Part shown: positions 20,604 to 28,651 of the stretch, piece after piece
Layout: each line of letters begins with the position of its first letter
Position numbering within the stretch: position 1 is the first letter of the stretch
NCBI RefSeq assembly: GCF_030252425.1
Contig: NZ_CP126994.1
Coordinates: 2,599,001-2,663,000, forward strand
Direction of reading: 5' to 3'
DNA: 64,000 bases
DNA from: Acidisoma sp. PAMC 29798
Lineage (GTDB): Bacteria > Pseudomonadota > Alphaproteobacteria > Acetobacterales > Acetobacteraceae
Translations under genes and position numbers: made by a program
Notes under the pieces: model-generated
Told to the model about the DNA's origin: nothing
The model's input: the letters and a program-made list of their open reading frames with translations, nothing else
Database searches by the model: none

Positions 20604-21212
20604 GTGGCGGTCGGCCCGATGTTCGGACAACCCCGCGGCGGGGGGATGCAGGAGCCACCAACGATCACGCGCGTCAGCGTGGCGGTGACGTTCCTGCGCA
20701 TGAACGAACGGCCGGCCGCCTTCGCACCCAGCTTGCCGGACAATGCAACGGTGACGCATCTGCGGGCACCTTCGAATGAGGTCTATCGCGATCTCCAGAA
20801 GAATGTCGGCGGCCCATATTTGTGGTGGCTGCGCCGCGTGATGCCGGATGCGCAGCTGACCACGGTGCTGCGCAACCCACAGCTGGGCATCCATCTCCTG
20901 ACGGTCGATGGCGAGACCGCCGGCTTCTACGAGCTTGACGCGACACCCTGGCCGATCGTCAACCTCAATTACTTTGGCCTCATGCCGCATGCGATCGGCA
21001 AGGGTCTTGGCTATGCTTTCCTGCAACATGCCCTGGCAAATGCCTGGTCCGGTCCGATCCGCGGCATGACGGTGAACACCTGCACCGCCGATCATCCGCG
21101 CGCCTTGCCCACCTATGAGCGCGCCGGCTTTCGCCGCATGAAGACGATTACGGAAGTCTGGAACATCCCGAACCAGCTTGGCTTCACGATCCCGGACCAT
21201 CTGAAAGCATAG
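20604..21212 (+). CDS. GNAT-family N-acetyltransferase
   Basis: About 190-202 residues. The acetyl-CoA binding motif of GNAT enzymes is seen in LMPHAIGKGLGYAFLQHALA, preceded by the beta-strand motif ETAGFYELDA; the motif B end is ALPTYERAGFRRMKTITE. The substrate is unknown. GTG 20604 gives the longest form, while ATG 20619 and ATG 20646 are alternatives; the first 35 residues look non-conserved. It follows rpoD after five bases and precedes a glycosyltransferase by six, so it is probably read through from rpoD at some level. Confidence 0.78.
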   Translation: MAVGPMFGQPRGGGMQEPPTITRVSVAVTFLRMNERPAAFAPSLPDNATVTHLRAPSNEVYRDLQKNVGGPYLWWLRRVMPDAQLTTVLRNPQLGIHLLTVDGETAGFYELDATPWPIVNLNYFGLMPHAIGKGLGYAFLQHALANAWSGPIRGMTVNTCTADHPRALPTYERAGFRRMKTITEVWNIPNQLGFTIPDHLKA

Positions 21213-21218
21213 CCACGG

Positions 21219-22244
21219 ATGCGCGTGACGTTCCTCGTCCCCGGAAACTTTCCACCGACGACAGGCGCGATCGTCTACGACAACCGGCTTGCGGGCGCGC
21301 TACGCGACCTGGGGCATGAGACCACGATCATTCCCATCGCCGGTCAGCACCCCTTGCCGGATGACGCCGCGCGGGCATCGGCGGCGGCTGTGCTGGCCGA
21401 GCATAGTGGCGGCGACGCATTGATAATAATCGACGGGTTCTGTCTTTACGCCTTCGACGGTCTGGGCGCGGGGCTCGGTCGCGCGATCGGCCTGGTGCAT
21501 CACCCGATCTCCGGCGAACCAAATCTCCCCGATGCGGAACGCACGGTCTTCGCGGCAGCCGAGGCGCGCCTCATCCCGTCATTGCGCCGCGTGCTGGTGC
21601 CGAGTGCGGATGTCGCCGCGCGCATCGCGACACTGCACGCATGCGTGGATGTGCTTGCCCCTGGCATGCCAGATGTGGGTCGCAGCGCGGGCTCCGGCGG
21701 CCCGTCATGCCATCTCATCGCCGTGGGCAGCCTGATCCCGCGCAAGGGGCATGACGTGGTCCTGCGGGCCCTCGCAGGCCTTCCCGACCTCGACTGGCGG
21801 CTGACCCTCATCGGCGACGGCGGCATCGACCCCGTGCATGCGACGACGCTGTACGCCCTTGCTGAAAGCCTTGGCATCGCCGCGCGGGTGACCTTCGCCG
21901 GTTCGTGTGGCGGCGATGAAATGGAAAACTTTTGGCGCAGCGCGGATATCTTCGTGTCGGGCAGTGACCATGAAGGCTACGGCATGGCGGTGGCGGAAGC
22001 CGTTCGTCGTGGCATTCCCCTGGCCGTGACGACGGGTGCGGCAGCAACCGACGTCATTCCCGCCACATGCAGTGCGGTCGTGCCTCCGCGCGACTATGTG
22101 CAACTCACCAAGGCGCTGCGGCGGTTGGTGTTCAGCACGCCGCTGCGCCGCGCGCTGAGTGACGCCGCGTGGGACGCCGGCCGTGCCTTGCCTACGTGGC
22201 AGGATCAGGCAAACCGGTTCGTAGATCTGGCAACCTCAGACTAA
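21219..22244 (+). CDS. Glycosyltransferase, GT4-like (group 1)
   Basis: 341-residue retaining glycosyltransferase. The N-terminal GT-B half starts MRVTFLVPGNFPPTTGAIVYD; the C-terminal nucleotide-sugar binding half contains AVGSLIPRKGHDVVLRALAG and the catalytic-Glu region SDHEGYGMAVAEAVRRGIPL. Acceptor and donor sugars are unknown; an isolated gene such as this may act in glycolipid or envelope polysaccharide synthesis. A convergent terminator region follows. Confidence 0.85.
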   Translation: MRVTFLVPGNFPPTTGAIVYDNRLAGALRDLGHETTIIPIAGQHPLPDDAARASAAAVLAEHSGGDALIIIDGFCLYAFDGLGAGLGRAIGLVHHPISGEPNLPDAERTVFAAAEARLIPSLRRVLVPSADVAARIATLHACVDVLAPGMPDVGRSAGSGGPSCHLIAVGSLIPRKGHDVVLRALAGLPDLDWRLTLIGDGGIDPVHATTLYALAESLGIAARVTFAGSCGGDEMENFWRSADIFVSGSDHEGYGMAVAEAVRRGIPLAVTTGAAATDVIPATCSAVVPPRDYVQLTKALRRLVFSTPLRRALSDAAWDAGRALPTWQDQANRFVDLATSD

Positions 22245-22265
22245 TACGAAAAAAGCCTGACACGA

Positions 22266-22294
22266 AAAAAGGCGCCGCTCGCGCGACGCCTTTT
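22266..22294. terminator. Bidirectional terminator between glycosyltransferase and histone-like genes
   Basis: AAAAAAGGCG ... CGCCTTTT forms an eight-pair stem around a GC-rich loop that can pair further, with an A run on one side and T run on the other. A second hairpin (about 22304-22340, AAGCCGA ... TCGGCTT with GCGCG-CTTT-CGCGC at its tip) lies nearer the histone-like gene. Confidence 0.8.
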
Positions 22295-22344
22295 CCTCGA
22301 CAGAAGCCGACAGCGCGCTTTCGCGCGTTGTCTTCGGCTTATGA

Positions 22345-23190
22345 TCAGTCCGTGGTCTCGGATTCCGGCATCGGCATCGTGTCCGACGCGGTTTCCATCG
22401 GGCTCATGACGGGCTCCTTCGCCTTGCGCGGGCGACGGATCTTGGTCGGCATCGGCGCGGGCGCCTCAACCTTCGGTGCCGTCATGCGGCGCGTCTTCGG
22501 CTCGGGCTTCGCCACGGCCGTCTTACGCGTTGCAGGCTTACGAGCGACCGGTGTCTTGCGAGCAACCGGTGTCTTGCGAGCGACCGGTGCCGCCTTGCGT
22601 GCGGTCGTGGCGGGCTTGCGCGTCGTCGCCGTCTTGCGAGCGACCGGAGCGGCCTTGCGGGTCGCTGCGGGCTTGCGCGCCGTGACCGTTTTGCGCGCGG
22701 CGGGCGCGGCCTTGCGGGTCGCCGGCTTGCGTGTTGCGGCAACCTTGCGGGTTGTCGCCGTCTTGCGCACCGAGGCGGTGGTCTTCGCGGCGGCACGCTT
22801 CGGCGCGGCGGCCATCTTACGGCCCGCGGGCTTACGCGTCGTCGCGGCCTTCGTCGCCGCTGGCTTGCGACGCGTGCTGACCGGTGTCTTGGCAGTTGCA
22901 GTCTTGCGTGTCGTGGCCTTCGCAACTGGCTTCTTGACGGCGGCCTTGGCGGCGACCGGCTTCTTCACGGCAACCTTCTTGGCCGCCACTTTCTTCAGCG
23001 GCGCCTTCTTGACCGCAGCGCGTGGGGTCTTGGCAGCCTTCGCGACCTTGGCGGCTTTAGCAGCGGGCTTACGCGTCGCGGGCTTCGCGGCGGTGGCACG
23101 CTTGACTGGTCCACGCTTCGTGGGGGCCTTGATGGCCATCGGCTGGGCGCGCGGGGCAGTGCCCACGTCACCCGTATTATCATTACTCAC
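22345..23190 (-). CDS. Histone H1-like, Lys/Ala-rich nucleoid protein
   Basis: 281 residues, extremely rich in Lys, Ala, Arg, Thr, Pro. Most of it is imperfect repeats of the RKPATRKAAPVARKT type, like the C-terminal tail of histone H1 and the bacterial Hc1/AlgP-like proteins that coat DNA. The C-terminal 45 residues become acidic and methionine-rich. No folded domain is recognised. The GTG at 23190 is chosen because AAGGAG lies seven bases before it; GTG 23337 is in frame (AAGGA four bases upstream) and would add 49 residues with a different composition. Likely binds DNA or RNA nonspecifically and compacts the nucleoid (inference). Confidence 0.75.
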   Translation of the reverse strand: MSNDNTGDVGTAPRAQPMAIKAPTKRGPVKRATAAKPATRKPAAKAAKVAKAAKTPRAAVKKAPLKKVAAKKVAVKKPVAAKAAVKKPVAKATTRKTATAKTPVSTRRKPAATKAATTRKPAGRKMAAAPKRAAAKTTASVRKTATTRKVAATRKPATRKAAPAARKTVTARKPAATRKAAPVARKTATTRKPATTARKAAPVARKTPVARKTPVARKPATRKTAVAKPEPKTRRMTAPKVEAPAPMPTKIRRPRKAKEPVMSPMETASDTMPMPESETTD

Positions 23191-23487
23191 AGCGTCACTC
23201 CTTCGTTTGGTCGTTAATGTCCAAGTCACACTCGCCGGAGGCGCGTCCGGCCGGTCAGCTATTTTGTCGTCGTCCCACTCACTCTGGCACCCGCTACTCC
23301 GGCAATTGGGCCAGACCACATAAAGTTCCAGCGGCACGTCTTCCTTTTTCTCAGCAAGGGTGCCTCAGAGTTTGTCTTCCATGACACGGGATTTGACCGA
23401 ACTTCCCGAACCGCACGCCAGGCCACCTCGCACGCTCCACGACTCGCGCACCACGATCGCTTTTTCCGCTATCCCAATTCTCAAATG

Positions 23488-23514
23488 AAACTGTCAAGAA
23501 AAAGGCGACAGTTT
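23488..23514. promoter_or_regulatory. Perfect 8-base inverted repeat, possible operator
   Basis: AAACTGTC, 11 bases, GACAGTTT. A further half-site GAACTGTCGA occurs about 35 bases on. Located in the intergenic stretch between the divergent histone-like and DUF983 genes. No regulator is identified. Confidence 0.35.
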
Positions 23515-23820
23515 ACCGCTTTGCCACGCATTTTTATTGCAACCGAACTGTCGAGCCGATCGCCCCAGGCGCGCGAAGCGGCGGAAGTCGGTCGTGTTCC
23601 GGATCGGACAGGCTTTCAAACATCAAGACTTCAACACGACCTTTGAAACCTCGTGCGGCACGCGGGCGTGGTGCGCCGCGCGCAATCGGTCACGACGGAC
23701 GGGTTCTGGACCTGCGCACGAAAATCTCCGTCCAACCACCCGCGAACGGGCCTGCGCGCCGTGCCGTCACCGATTCGCAAGACCCCGATCTGGTCACAGC
23801 GTCGAGTTCCTTTCTTCGCC

Positions 23821-23848
23821 GCCCGGTTTCTTCTAGAAGAAGCCGGGC
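23821..23848. promoter_or_regulatory. 28-base near-perfect palindrome
   Basis: Arms GCCCGGTTTCTTCT and AGAAGAAGCCGGGC are complementary at 13 of 14 positions with no spacer, centred on TTCTAGAA. It lies about 80-110 bases upstream of the DUF983 gene. It could be an operator or a transcript-end hairpin; there is no T run on either side. Confidence 0.4.
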
Positions 23849-23929
23849 GATCGGTGCGAAGGATGACCCTGTCTCGTGACCGCGACGCTCCTGAAGTCGT
23901 GATGTATCGCAGCGTGCTTTGCCGCAACA

Positions 23930-24373
23930 ATGATGGGCAGAACCCCCATGCCAGACGCCAACGGTCCCGTACACTGGCGACCGAACCGAGAGCCGAAACA
24001 GTCCGCCTGGCCGTTGCCCGGCATGACGACGGCGATCCTGCGCGGCATGGCGAAACACTGCCCCGCCTGCGGGGAGACGAAACTGTTCCGTGCCTATCTG
24101 AAGGTCATGCCGAGCTGCGCCTACTGCGGCGCGCCGCTGGGTCTGTATCCATCGGACGATGCGCCGCCCTACATCACCATGCTGGTGCTGCTGCATATCA
24201 TCATCCCCATCATCCTCATTCTCGAGACAACGACCGATCTTCCGCTCTGGGCCTATGGAGTCATATTCCTGCCCCTCGCGGCCGTCCTCACGCTTGCCCT
24301 TCTTCCGGTGGTGAAGGGCGGCATGATCGGCGTGCTGCTGAAGCTCGGTCTGGATCGCCAGCCGGATGAATGA
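23930..24373 (+). CDS. DUF983 family membrane protein
   Basis: 147 residues (or 141 from ATG 23948). A rubredoxin-like pair of cysteine motifs (HCPACGETKLFRAYLKV and SCAYCGAPLG) precedes two hydrophobic segments (about residues 82-105 and 107-125), the standard layout of DUF983, a family common in alphaproteobacteria and of unproven function. The last bases overlap the next start (ATGAATGA), so it is coupled to the UPF0262 gene. Confidence 0.88.
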   Translation: MMGRTPMPDANGPVHWRPNREPKQSAWPLPGMTTAILRGMAKHCPACGETKLFRAYLKVMPSCAYCGAPLGLYPSDDAPPYITMLVLLHIIIPIILILETTTDLPLWAYGVIFLPLAAVLTLALLPVVKGGMIGVLLKLGLDRQPDE

Positions 24374-24860
24374 CGCCCTCACCCCGCATTTGTCGCGCGT
24401 GACCTTCGCGGATGATGTGGTGATCGATCTGCCCCCGATGGTGGAGGGAGATCGCGCCCAGGCAGTACGCGATCTTGAGGCGGGAAACTACTTCGCGCCC
24501 CGCCACGCCGGTGCCGGCCCCTTCGTGCTGATCCTCGGCGTGCGGGACGGTCGGCTGCTGTTCGATATTCGCGACGAAGCGATGCAGCCGGTGACGCTGA
24601 TCGGCCTGGCGCTCGGGCCGCTGCGCCGCCTGATCAAGGATTATGTCATGCTGCTCGACAGCTATGCGGTCGCGGTTCAGGACGGGCGGGAGGCGCGCAT
24701 TCAAGCCATCGACATGGGCAGGCGCGGTCTGCACAACGAGGGCGCCGCGCTGGTCGCGGAGCGGCTGCGCAACAAGGTGGATCTTGATCTCGACACGGCG
24801 AGACGCCTTTTCACATTGATCACGGTGTTGCATCACCGGGTCGCGGGTTACTCAGGATGA
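24366..24860 (+). CDS. UPF0262 family protein
   Basis: 164 residues. The sequence pattern matches UPF0262, an alphaproteobacterial family without a known role: GNYFAPRHAGAGPFVLILGV, RDGRLLFDIRDEAMQPV, and the signature LGPLRRLIKDYVMLLDSYAV with a conserved helical C-terminus containing ARRLFTLITVLHHRV. Overlaps the DUF983 gene by eight bases and is followed by mtnA after ten. Confidence 0.85.
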   Translation: MNDALTPHLSRVTFADDVVIDLPPMVEGDRAQAVRDLEAGNYFAPRHAGAGPFVLILGVRDGRLLFDIRDEAMQPVTLIGLALGPLRRLIKDYVMLLDSYAVAVQDGREARIQAIDMGRRGLHNEGAALVAERLRNKVDLDLDTARRLFTLITVLHHRVAGYSG

Positions 24861-24870
24861 AAAGCACCTC

Positions 24871-25956
24871 ATGAAGATCAACGGCGTCGCCTATCGGAGC
24901 CTCTGGCTCGACGAGGACGGCTGGTCCATTCGCATCATCGACCAGACCAAGCTGCCGTGGTCGCTGACGATCCTGCGCCTGTCGCAGGTCGCGGAGGTCG
25001 CCGAGGCCATCCGCACGATGCAGGTGCGCGGCGCGCCGCTGATCGGCGCCACCGCCGCGTACGGCCTGTGCCTGGCGCTCCGGGTAGATGCGTCAACCGA
25101 CGCCATGGAGCGCGACGCCGCCATGCTGGCCGGTACTCGCCCGACCGCCGTCAATCTGCAATGGGCGATCGACCGGATGTTGACGCGGCTGCGCAATACC
25201 CGGCCCCAGGATCGCGTCGCGGTCGCGTATGAAGAAGCCGCCGCTATCGCGGATGAAGACGTGGCGCAGAACGAAGCGATCGGCCGCCATGGCCTGGACC
25301 TCATCCGCGCGCGCCAGACGCCGGGCAAGCGCGTCAATGTCCTGACGCATTGCAATGCCGGCTGGATCGCCACGGTCGATTGGGGCACCGCGCTGGCGCC
25401 CATCTATATGGCGCATGATGCCGGCATCGACATCCATGTCTGGGTCGATGAAACGCGCCCGCGCAACCAGGGCGCGGCACTGACGGCCTGGGAACTCGGC
25501 AGCCACGGCGTGCCGCATACGGTGATCGCGGACAATGCCGGCGGCCATCTGATGCAGCATGGCGAAGTCGACATGGTGATCGTCGGGACCGACCGGGTGA
25601 CGCGCGGCGGCGATGTCGCCAATAAAATCGGCACCTACCTCAAGGCGCTTGCGGCGCATGACAACGACATCCCCTTCTGGGTGGCGCTGCCTTCGACGAC
25701 CATCGACTGGACCATCACCGATGGCGTGAGGGAGATTCCGATCGAGGAGCGATCGGCCACGGAAGTCACCTTGATGACCGGGCAAATGGCGGATGGTTCT
25801 CTCGCCACCATTCAAGTGACACCCAATGGCAGCGGCGCCGCCAACCCCGCCTTCGATGTCACGCCTGCGCGTCTCGTGACCGGCATGATCACCGAGCGCG
25901 GCTGCTGCGATGCGAGCCCCGAAGGTCTGCTGTCGCTGTTTCCCGAACGCGCGTGA
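24871..25956 (+). CDS. mtnA: S-methyl-5-thioribose-1-phosphate isomerase
   Basis: 361 residues; isomerises methylthioribose-1-phosphate to methylthioribulose-1-phosphate in methionine salvage. Family signatures are intact: VRGAPLIGATAAYGLCLAL, the catalytic cysteine in LTHCNAGWIATVDWGTAL, and the catalytic aspartate region IVGTDRVTRGGDVANKIGTY. No other salvage genes (mtnB, mtnC, mtnD) are in the window, so the rest of the pathway must be elsewhere or bypassed. The stop overlaps a possible GTG start of the next gene. Confidence 0.94.
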   Translation: MKINGVAYRSLWLDEDGWSIRIIDQTKLPWSLTILRLSQVAEVAEAIRTMQVRGAPLIGATAAYGLCLALRVDASTDAMERDAAMLAGTRPTAVNLQWAIDRMLTRLRNTRPQDRVAVAYEEAAAIADEDVAQNEAIGRHGLDLIRARQTPGKRVNVLTHCNAGWIATVDWGTALAPIYMAHDAGIDIHVWVDETRPRNQGAALTAWELGSHGVPHTVIADNAGGHLMQHGEVDMVIVGTDRVTRGGDVANKIGTYLKALAAHDNDIPFWVALPSTTIDWTITDGVREIPIEERSATEVTLMTGQMADGSLATIQVTPNGSGAANPAFDVTPARLVTGMITERGCCDASPEGLLSLFPERA

Positions 25957-26828
25957 CGCCGATGCGCTGGACGCTCGCAGCGCCGCTGCTCTGCGGCGTT
26001 CTGGCGCTGGGCGCCTGCGCCACCAAACTGCCGCACGCGGTCGCGACCGGCGCACGCGCACCGCAGTCATTGTCGGCCTGCGTCGCGCAGGTGGATGACG
26101 CACAGGAACCGCCCTTCGTGCGCGGCTGCTATCAGCCCTTCTCGCGCGAGGCAGCCGTCGCCTTCGCACTCGGCGAATGGCGAGCCTGGGGCCAGGTCGT
26201 GTACGATGACGATCCGCATACCGAGCTGCCGCCCGATCCCAACACCAAAGCGGAGCGGCAGGACGGCAATTGGCAGCGTGTCGGGCTCTATTGGTGGCTC
26301 GGCATGAACCAGAGCGACGCTGCCATCGGCTGGACAGGCAAGCATGATGAGACGGGCGCGCAATTCGCGCCGGAAGACGATGGCCACTATGCGTGGTCGG
26401 CCGCCTTCATCTCCTTCGTGATGCGCATGGCCGGTGCCGGGCCGAGCTTCCCCTATTCCGAATCACACAGCGATTATATCAATGCGGCAGCGCAGGAGAC
26501 GGCGACCAACCTGGGGCAATATGCCCTTCAGGCCGAGCCACCGGAAAGCTACGCGCCGCAACTGGGCGACCTGATTTGTTTCGGCCGCGGGGCTGCTGAA
26601 AAACTGCATTACGCGGACTTGCCGGCCGGACATTTCCCCGGCCATTGCGGCATCGTCGTCGCCCGTCAGCCGGGGCAGATCAGCATCATTGGCGGCAATG
26701 TGGCGGATGCGGTGGCGCTGACGCATGTACCCGTGACGGACCAGGGCATGATCGCGCAGACGGACGGCACTGTGCTCGACACACGCTATCCGTGGCTGGT
26801 CGTCATCCGTGTGTTGTACGCGATGTAG
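25953..26828 (+). CDS. DUF2272 domain lipoprotein
   Basis: 291 residues (288 from ATG 25962). A signal peptide ends in the lipobox LALGAC, so it is probably a lipid-anchored envelope protein. The body matches the DUF2272 type, with SREAAVAFALGEWRAWGQ, WSAAFISFVMRMAGAG and the H-C-G-I-V region around FPGHCGIVVARQPGQI. The invariant tryptophan/serine and HCG pattern recalls NlpC/P60-like or CHAP folds, so a cell-wall amidase role is conceivable but unproven. A family B repeat follows the gene. Confidence 0.8.
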   Translation: MTPMRWTLAAPLLCGVLALGACATKLPHAVATGARAPQSLSACVAQVDDAQEPPFVRGCYQPFSREAAVAFALGEWRAWGQVVYDDDPHTELPPDPNTKAERQDGNWQRVGLYWWLGMNQSDAAIGWTGKHDETGAQFAPEDDGHYAWSAAFISFVMRMAGAGPSFPYSESHSDYINAAAQETATNLGQYALQAEPPESYAPQLGDLICFGRGAAEKLHYADLPAGHFPGHCGIVVARQPGQISIIGGNVADAVALTHVPVTDQGMIAQTDGTVLDTRYPWLVVIRVLYAM

Positions 26829-26838
26829 GGTGGAAGGT

Positions 26839-26868
26839 GTAGGGCGGATGAGCGCAGCGTTATCCGCC
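26839..26868. repeat. Dispersed repeat family B, intact copy
   Basis: GTAGGGCGGATGAGCGCAGC followed by GTTATCCGCC. Arms GGCGGAT and ATCCGCC pair perfectly around the core GAGCGCAGCGTT. Lies between convergent genes. Confidence 0.8.
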
Positions 26869-26897
26869 TTCCAAGCCTCGTCACCCGCGCGAGCGTG

Positions 26898-27308
26898 TTA
26901 CCTTTGGTGCCACGGCAGGCCGGACGCTTTCCATCCGGACACCTGACCGCGATGGCCCTGCGCATCGGGCGGCCCCTCAAAGCCTTCCGCAACGTTGAAC
27001 ACGGTGGTGAAACCCGCCGCCGCAGCCGCCTGCGCCGCTGCCATGCTACGTGCCCCGCTGCGACAGATGAAATAGGTCGGCGTCTCTGGCGCAATGCCGG
27101 CCTGGCGCAGATGATCGATGAACGCACCGTTGCGCTGCATCGTCGGATAGACCTGCCAGGGAATCAAAACGACCTCCCGATTGAGGTCGGCGAGGTTCGG
27201 AACACCCACGAAATTCCACTCGGCGTCGGTGCGAACATCCACCAGTTGCGCCTGAGGATCGGCCTGCAGCGCCTGCCAAACCTTGTCGGCGTCGATGTCT
27301 TCGATCAT
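26898..27308 (-). CDS. Rhodanese-like domain protein
   Basis: 136 residues, single rhodanese domain. The start VWQALQADPQAQLVDVRTDA and EWNFVGVPN are typical, and the active-site loop is FICRSGARS with the catalytic cysteine present. Such proteins transfer sulfur or act in thiol chemistry; partner unknown. Divergent from the AI-2E-type permease. Confidence 0.88.
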   Translation of the reverse strand: MIEDIDADKVWQALQADPQAQLVDVRTDAEWNFVGVPNLADLNREVVLIPWQVYPTMQRNGAFIDHLRQAGIAPETPTYFICRSGARSMAAAQAAAAAGFTTVFNVAEGFEGPPDAQGHRGQVSGWKASGLPWHQR

Positions 27309-27345
27309 GTCTTTTCTCCGTCACACGCGCGCAAGGATAGGCCTG

Positions 27346-27480
27346 ATGACGACACCCGACCAGACGGCGGTCGATAGCCTGATCGGTACGATCGGCGGCC
27401 CCGGCTATCAATCCACGCTGTTTAACCCCACATACACGCTCTTGTCTTACCGGGCCGGTCGCCGGCCTTGCGCGGGGTAG
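27346..27480 (+). CDS. Possible small protein, 44 residues
   Basis: A short open frame begins ATG with AAGGA eight bases upstream and ends six bases before the permease start. Its product contains a YQSTLFNPTYTLLSYRAGR stretch. I recognise no family, and it may simply be leader sequence of the permease gene. Confidence 0.2.
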   Translation: MTTPDQTAVDSLIGTIGGPGYQSTLFNPTYTLLSYRAGRRPCAG

Positions 27481-27486
27481 CCATCA

Positions 27487-28650
27487 ATGCCGACACCTTC
27501 GGCGCTCGACGTCATCAAGGACCCCGACGCAAACGCGGCACGTGGTGCGCTGGAACAGAAGCTCGGCCTGGTCGCCGAGCCGCCCGCCGCTGACCCGCGT
27601 GGCGCGGAGATGCCGCTGCCGCGCAGCCCGCAGACCGTGTTCCTCGGCATCCTGACGCTCATTGCCATTCTCGCCTGCCTCTATGTCGCGCGCGACATCG
27701 TTTTGCCCGTCGTCCTCGCTCTGGTGCTCAAGCTGCTGTTCCAGCCACTGGTGAAGGTGTTGGAGCGTATTCACATTCCCAAGGCGGTCGGCGCGCTCGT
27801 CTCGATCGCTCTTTTATTGGGCGTGTTCGTCGGTCTCGGCATGCTGCTATCGAGCCCGGCCTCACGTTGGGCGACGCAAATTCCGCAGGCCTGGCCGATG
27901 CTGAAAAAGCGCTTCGCCGTCCTGCAAGCGCCGATCGACCATATCCAGAACACGCTCGACAGCATGGGCGTGCATCTGTCCGGCGCCGGCAGCGACTCCT
28001 TCCTGTCCCATCCCGTCAGTATGGTCACCGCCGTGTTCAGTGGCACCGGCACCGTCGCGTCCAATCTTCTCGAAACCCTGCTGGTGCTGTTCTACCTGCT
28101 GGTCTTCGGTGAAACCTTTCTGCGCCGTCTGGTGGAAGTGCTGCCGCGTTTCGACGACAAGCGCGAGGCGGTGGAAATCTCCCAGCACATGGAGAAGGAC
28201 CTTTCAGCCTATTTGCTGACGATCACCATCATCAACGCCCTCGTGGGCTGCGGCACGGCGATCGTCATGTGGATCTGCGGCGTGCCGGGTCCGATCCTTT
28301 GGGGCGTCGTCGCCTTCTGCCTCAACTTCGTGCCGATCCTCGGGCCGTTCTGCGGCATCCTGCTGTTTCTCGCCGTCGGTCTGGTCACCGAAGGCTTCGT
28401 CTGGATCGCGGTGCTGCCGGCCGGCCTGTATTTCGCCATCCATGTGGCGGAGGGCGAGATCATCACGCCGATGCTGCTCGCCAGCCGCTTCACCATCAAT
28501 CCCGTGGCGGTCATGCTGTCGCTGATCTTCTGGTATTGGATGTGGGGCGTAGCGGGCGCCATTCTCGCGGTGCCGATGCTGGCGATCCTCAAGATCATCT
28601 GCGACCGACTGCGGCCCTTCCGCGCCTTCGGCCATTTGTTGGAAGGCTAG
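27487..28650 (+). CDS. AI-2E (PerM/TqsA) family permease
   Basis: 387-residue membrane protein of the AI-2E family. Hydrophobic helices begin near residue 50 (ILTLIAILACLYVARDIVLP). The C-terminal family motif region includes GVVAFCLNFVPILGPFCGIL and FTINPVAVMLSLIFWYWMWG. Members export autoinducer-2 or act as sodium/proton antiporters; the substrate cannot be assigned here. It is followed by a GTG-started flavoprotein gene with one base between, so the two are cotranscribed. Confidence 0.88.
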   Translation: MPTPSALDVIKDPDANAARGALEQKLGLVAEPPAADPRGAEMPLPRSPQTVFLGILTLIAILACLYVARDIVLPVVLALVLKLLFQPLVKVLERIHIPKAVGALVSIALLLGVFVGLGMLLSSPASRWATQIPQAWPMLKKRFAVLQAPIDHIQNTLDSMGVHLSGAGSDSFLSHPVSMVTAVFSGTGTVASNLLETLLVLFYLLVFGETFLRRLVEVLPRFDDKREAVEISQHMEKDLSAYLLTITIINALVGCGTAIVMWICGVPGPILWGVVAFCLNFVPILGPFCGILLFLAVGLVTEGFVWIAVLPAGLYFAIHVAEGEIITPMLLASRFTINPVAVMLSLIFWYWMWGVAGAILAVPMLAILKIICDRLRPFRAFGHLLEG

Positions 28651-28651
28651 C

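Larger units (their letters stand above)
23191..23929. other. Gene-free stretch upstream of the histone-like gene and DUF983 gene
   Basis: About 740 bases with no convincing gene; short open frames here lack family resemblance and good ribosome sites. It must hold divergent promoters for the histone-like gene (minus) and the DUF983 gene (plus). Two inverted repeats are listed separately (23488-23514, 23821-23848). The part between 23460 and 23545 is less GC-rich than its surroundings. Confidence 0.5.

Noticed and set aside
22169-23323. A 384-codon plus-strand frame opposite the histone-like gene, Ala/Leu/Val/Arg-rich
   Set aside because: It is the complement of Lys/Ala repeats, overlaps the end of the glycosyltransferase gene and the terminator, and has no ribosome site of note.
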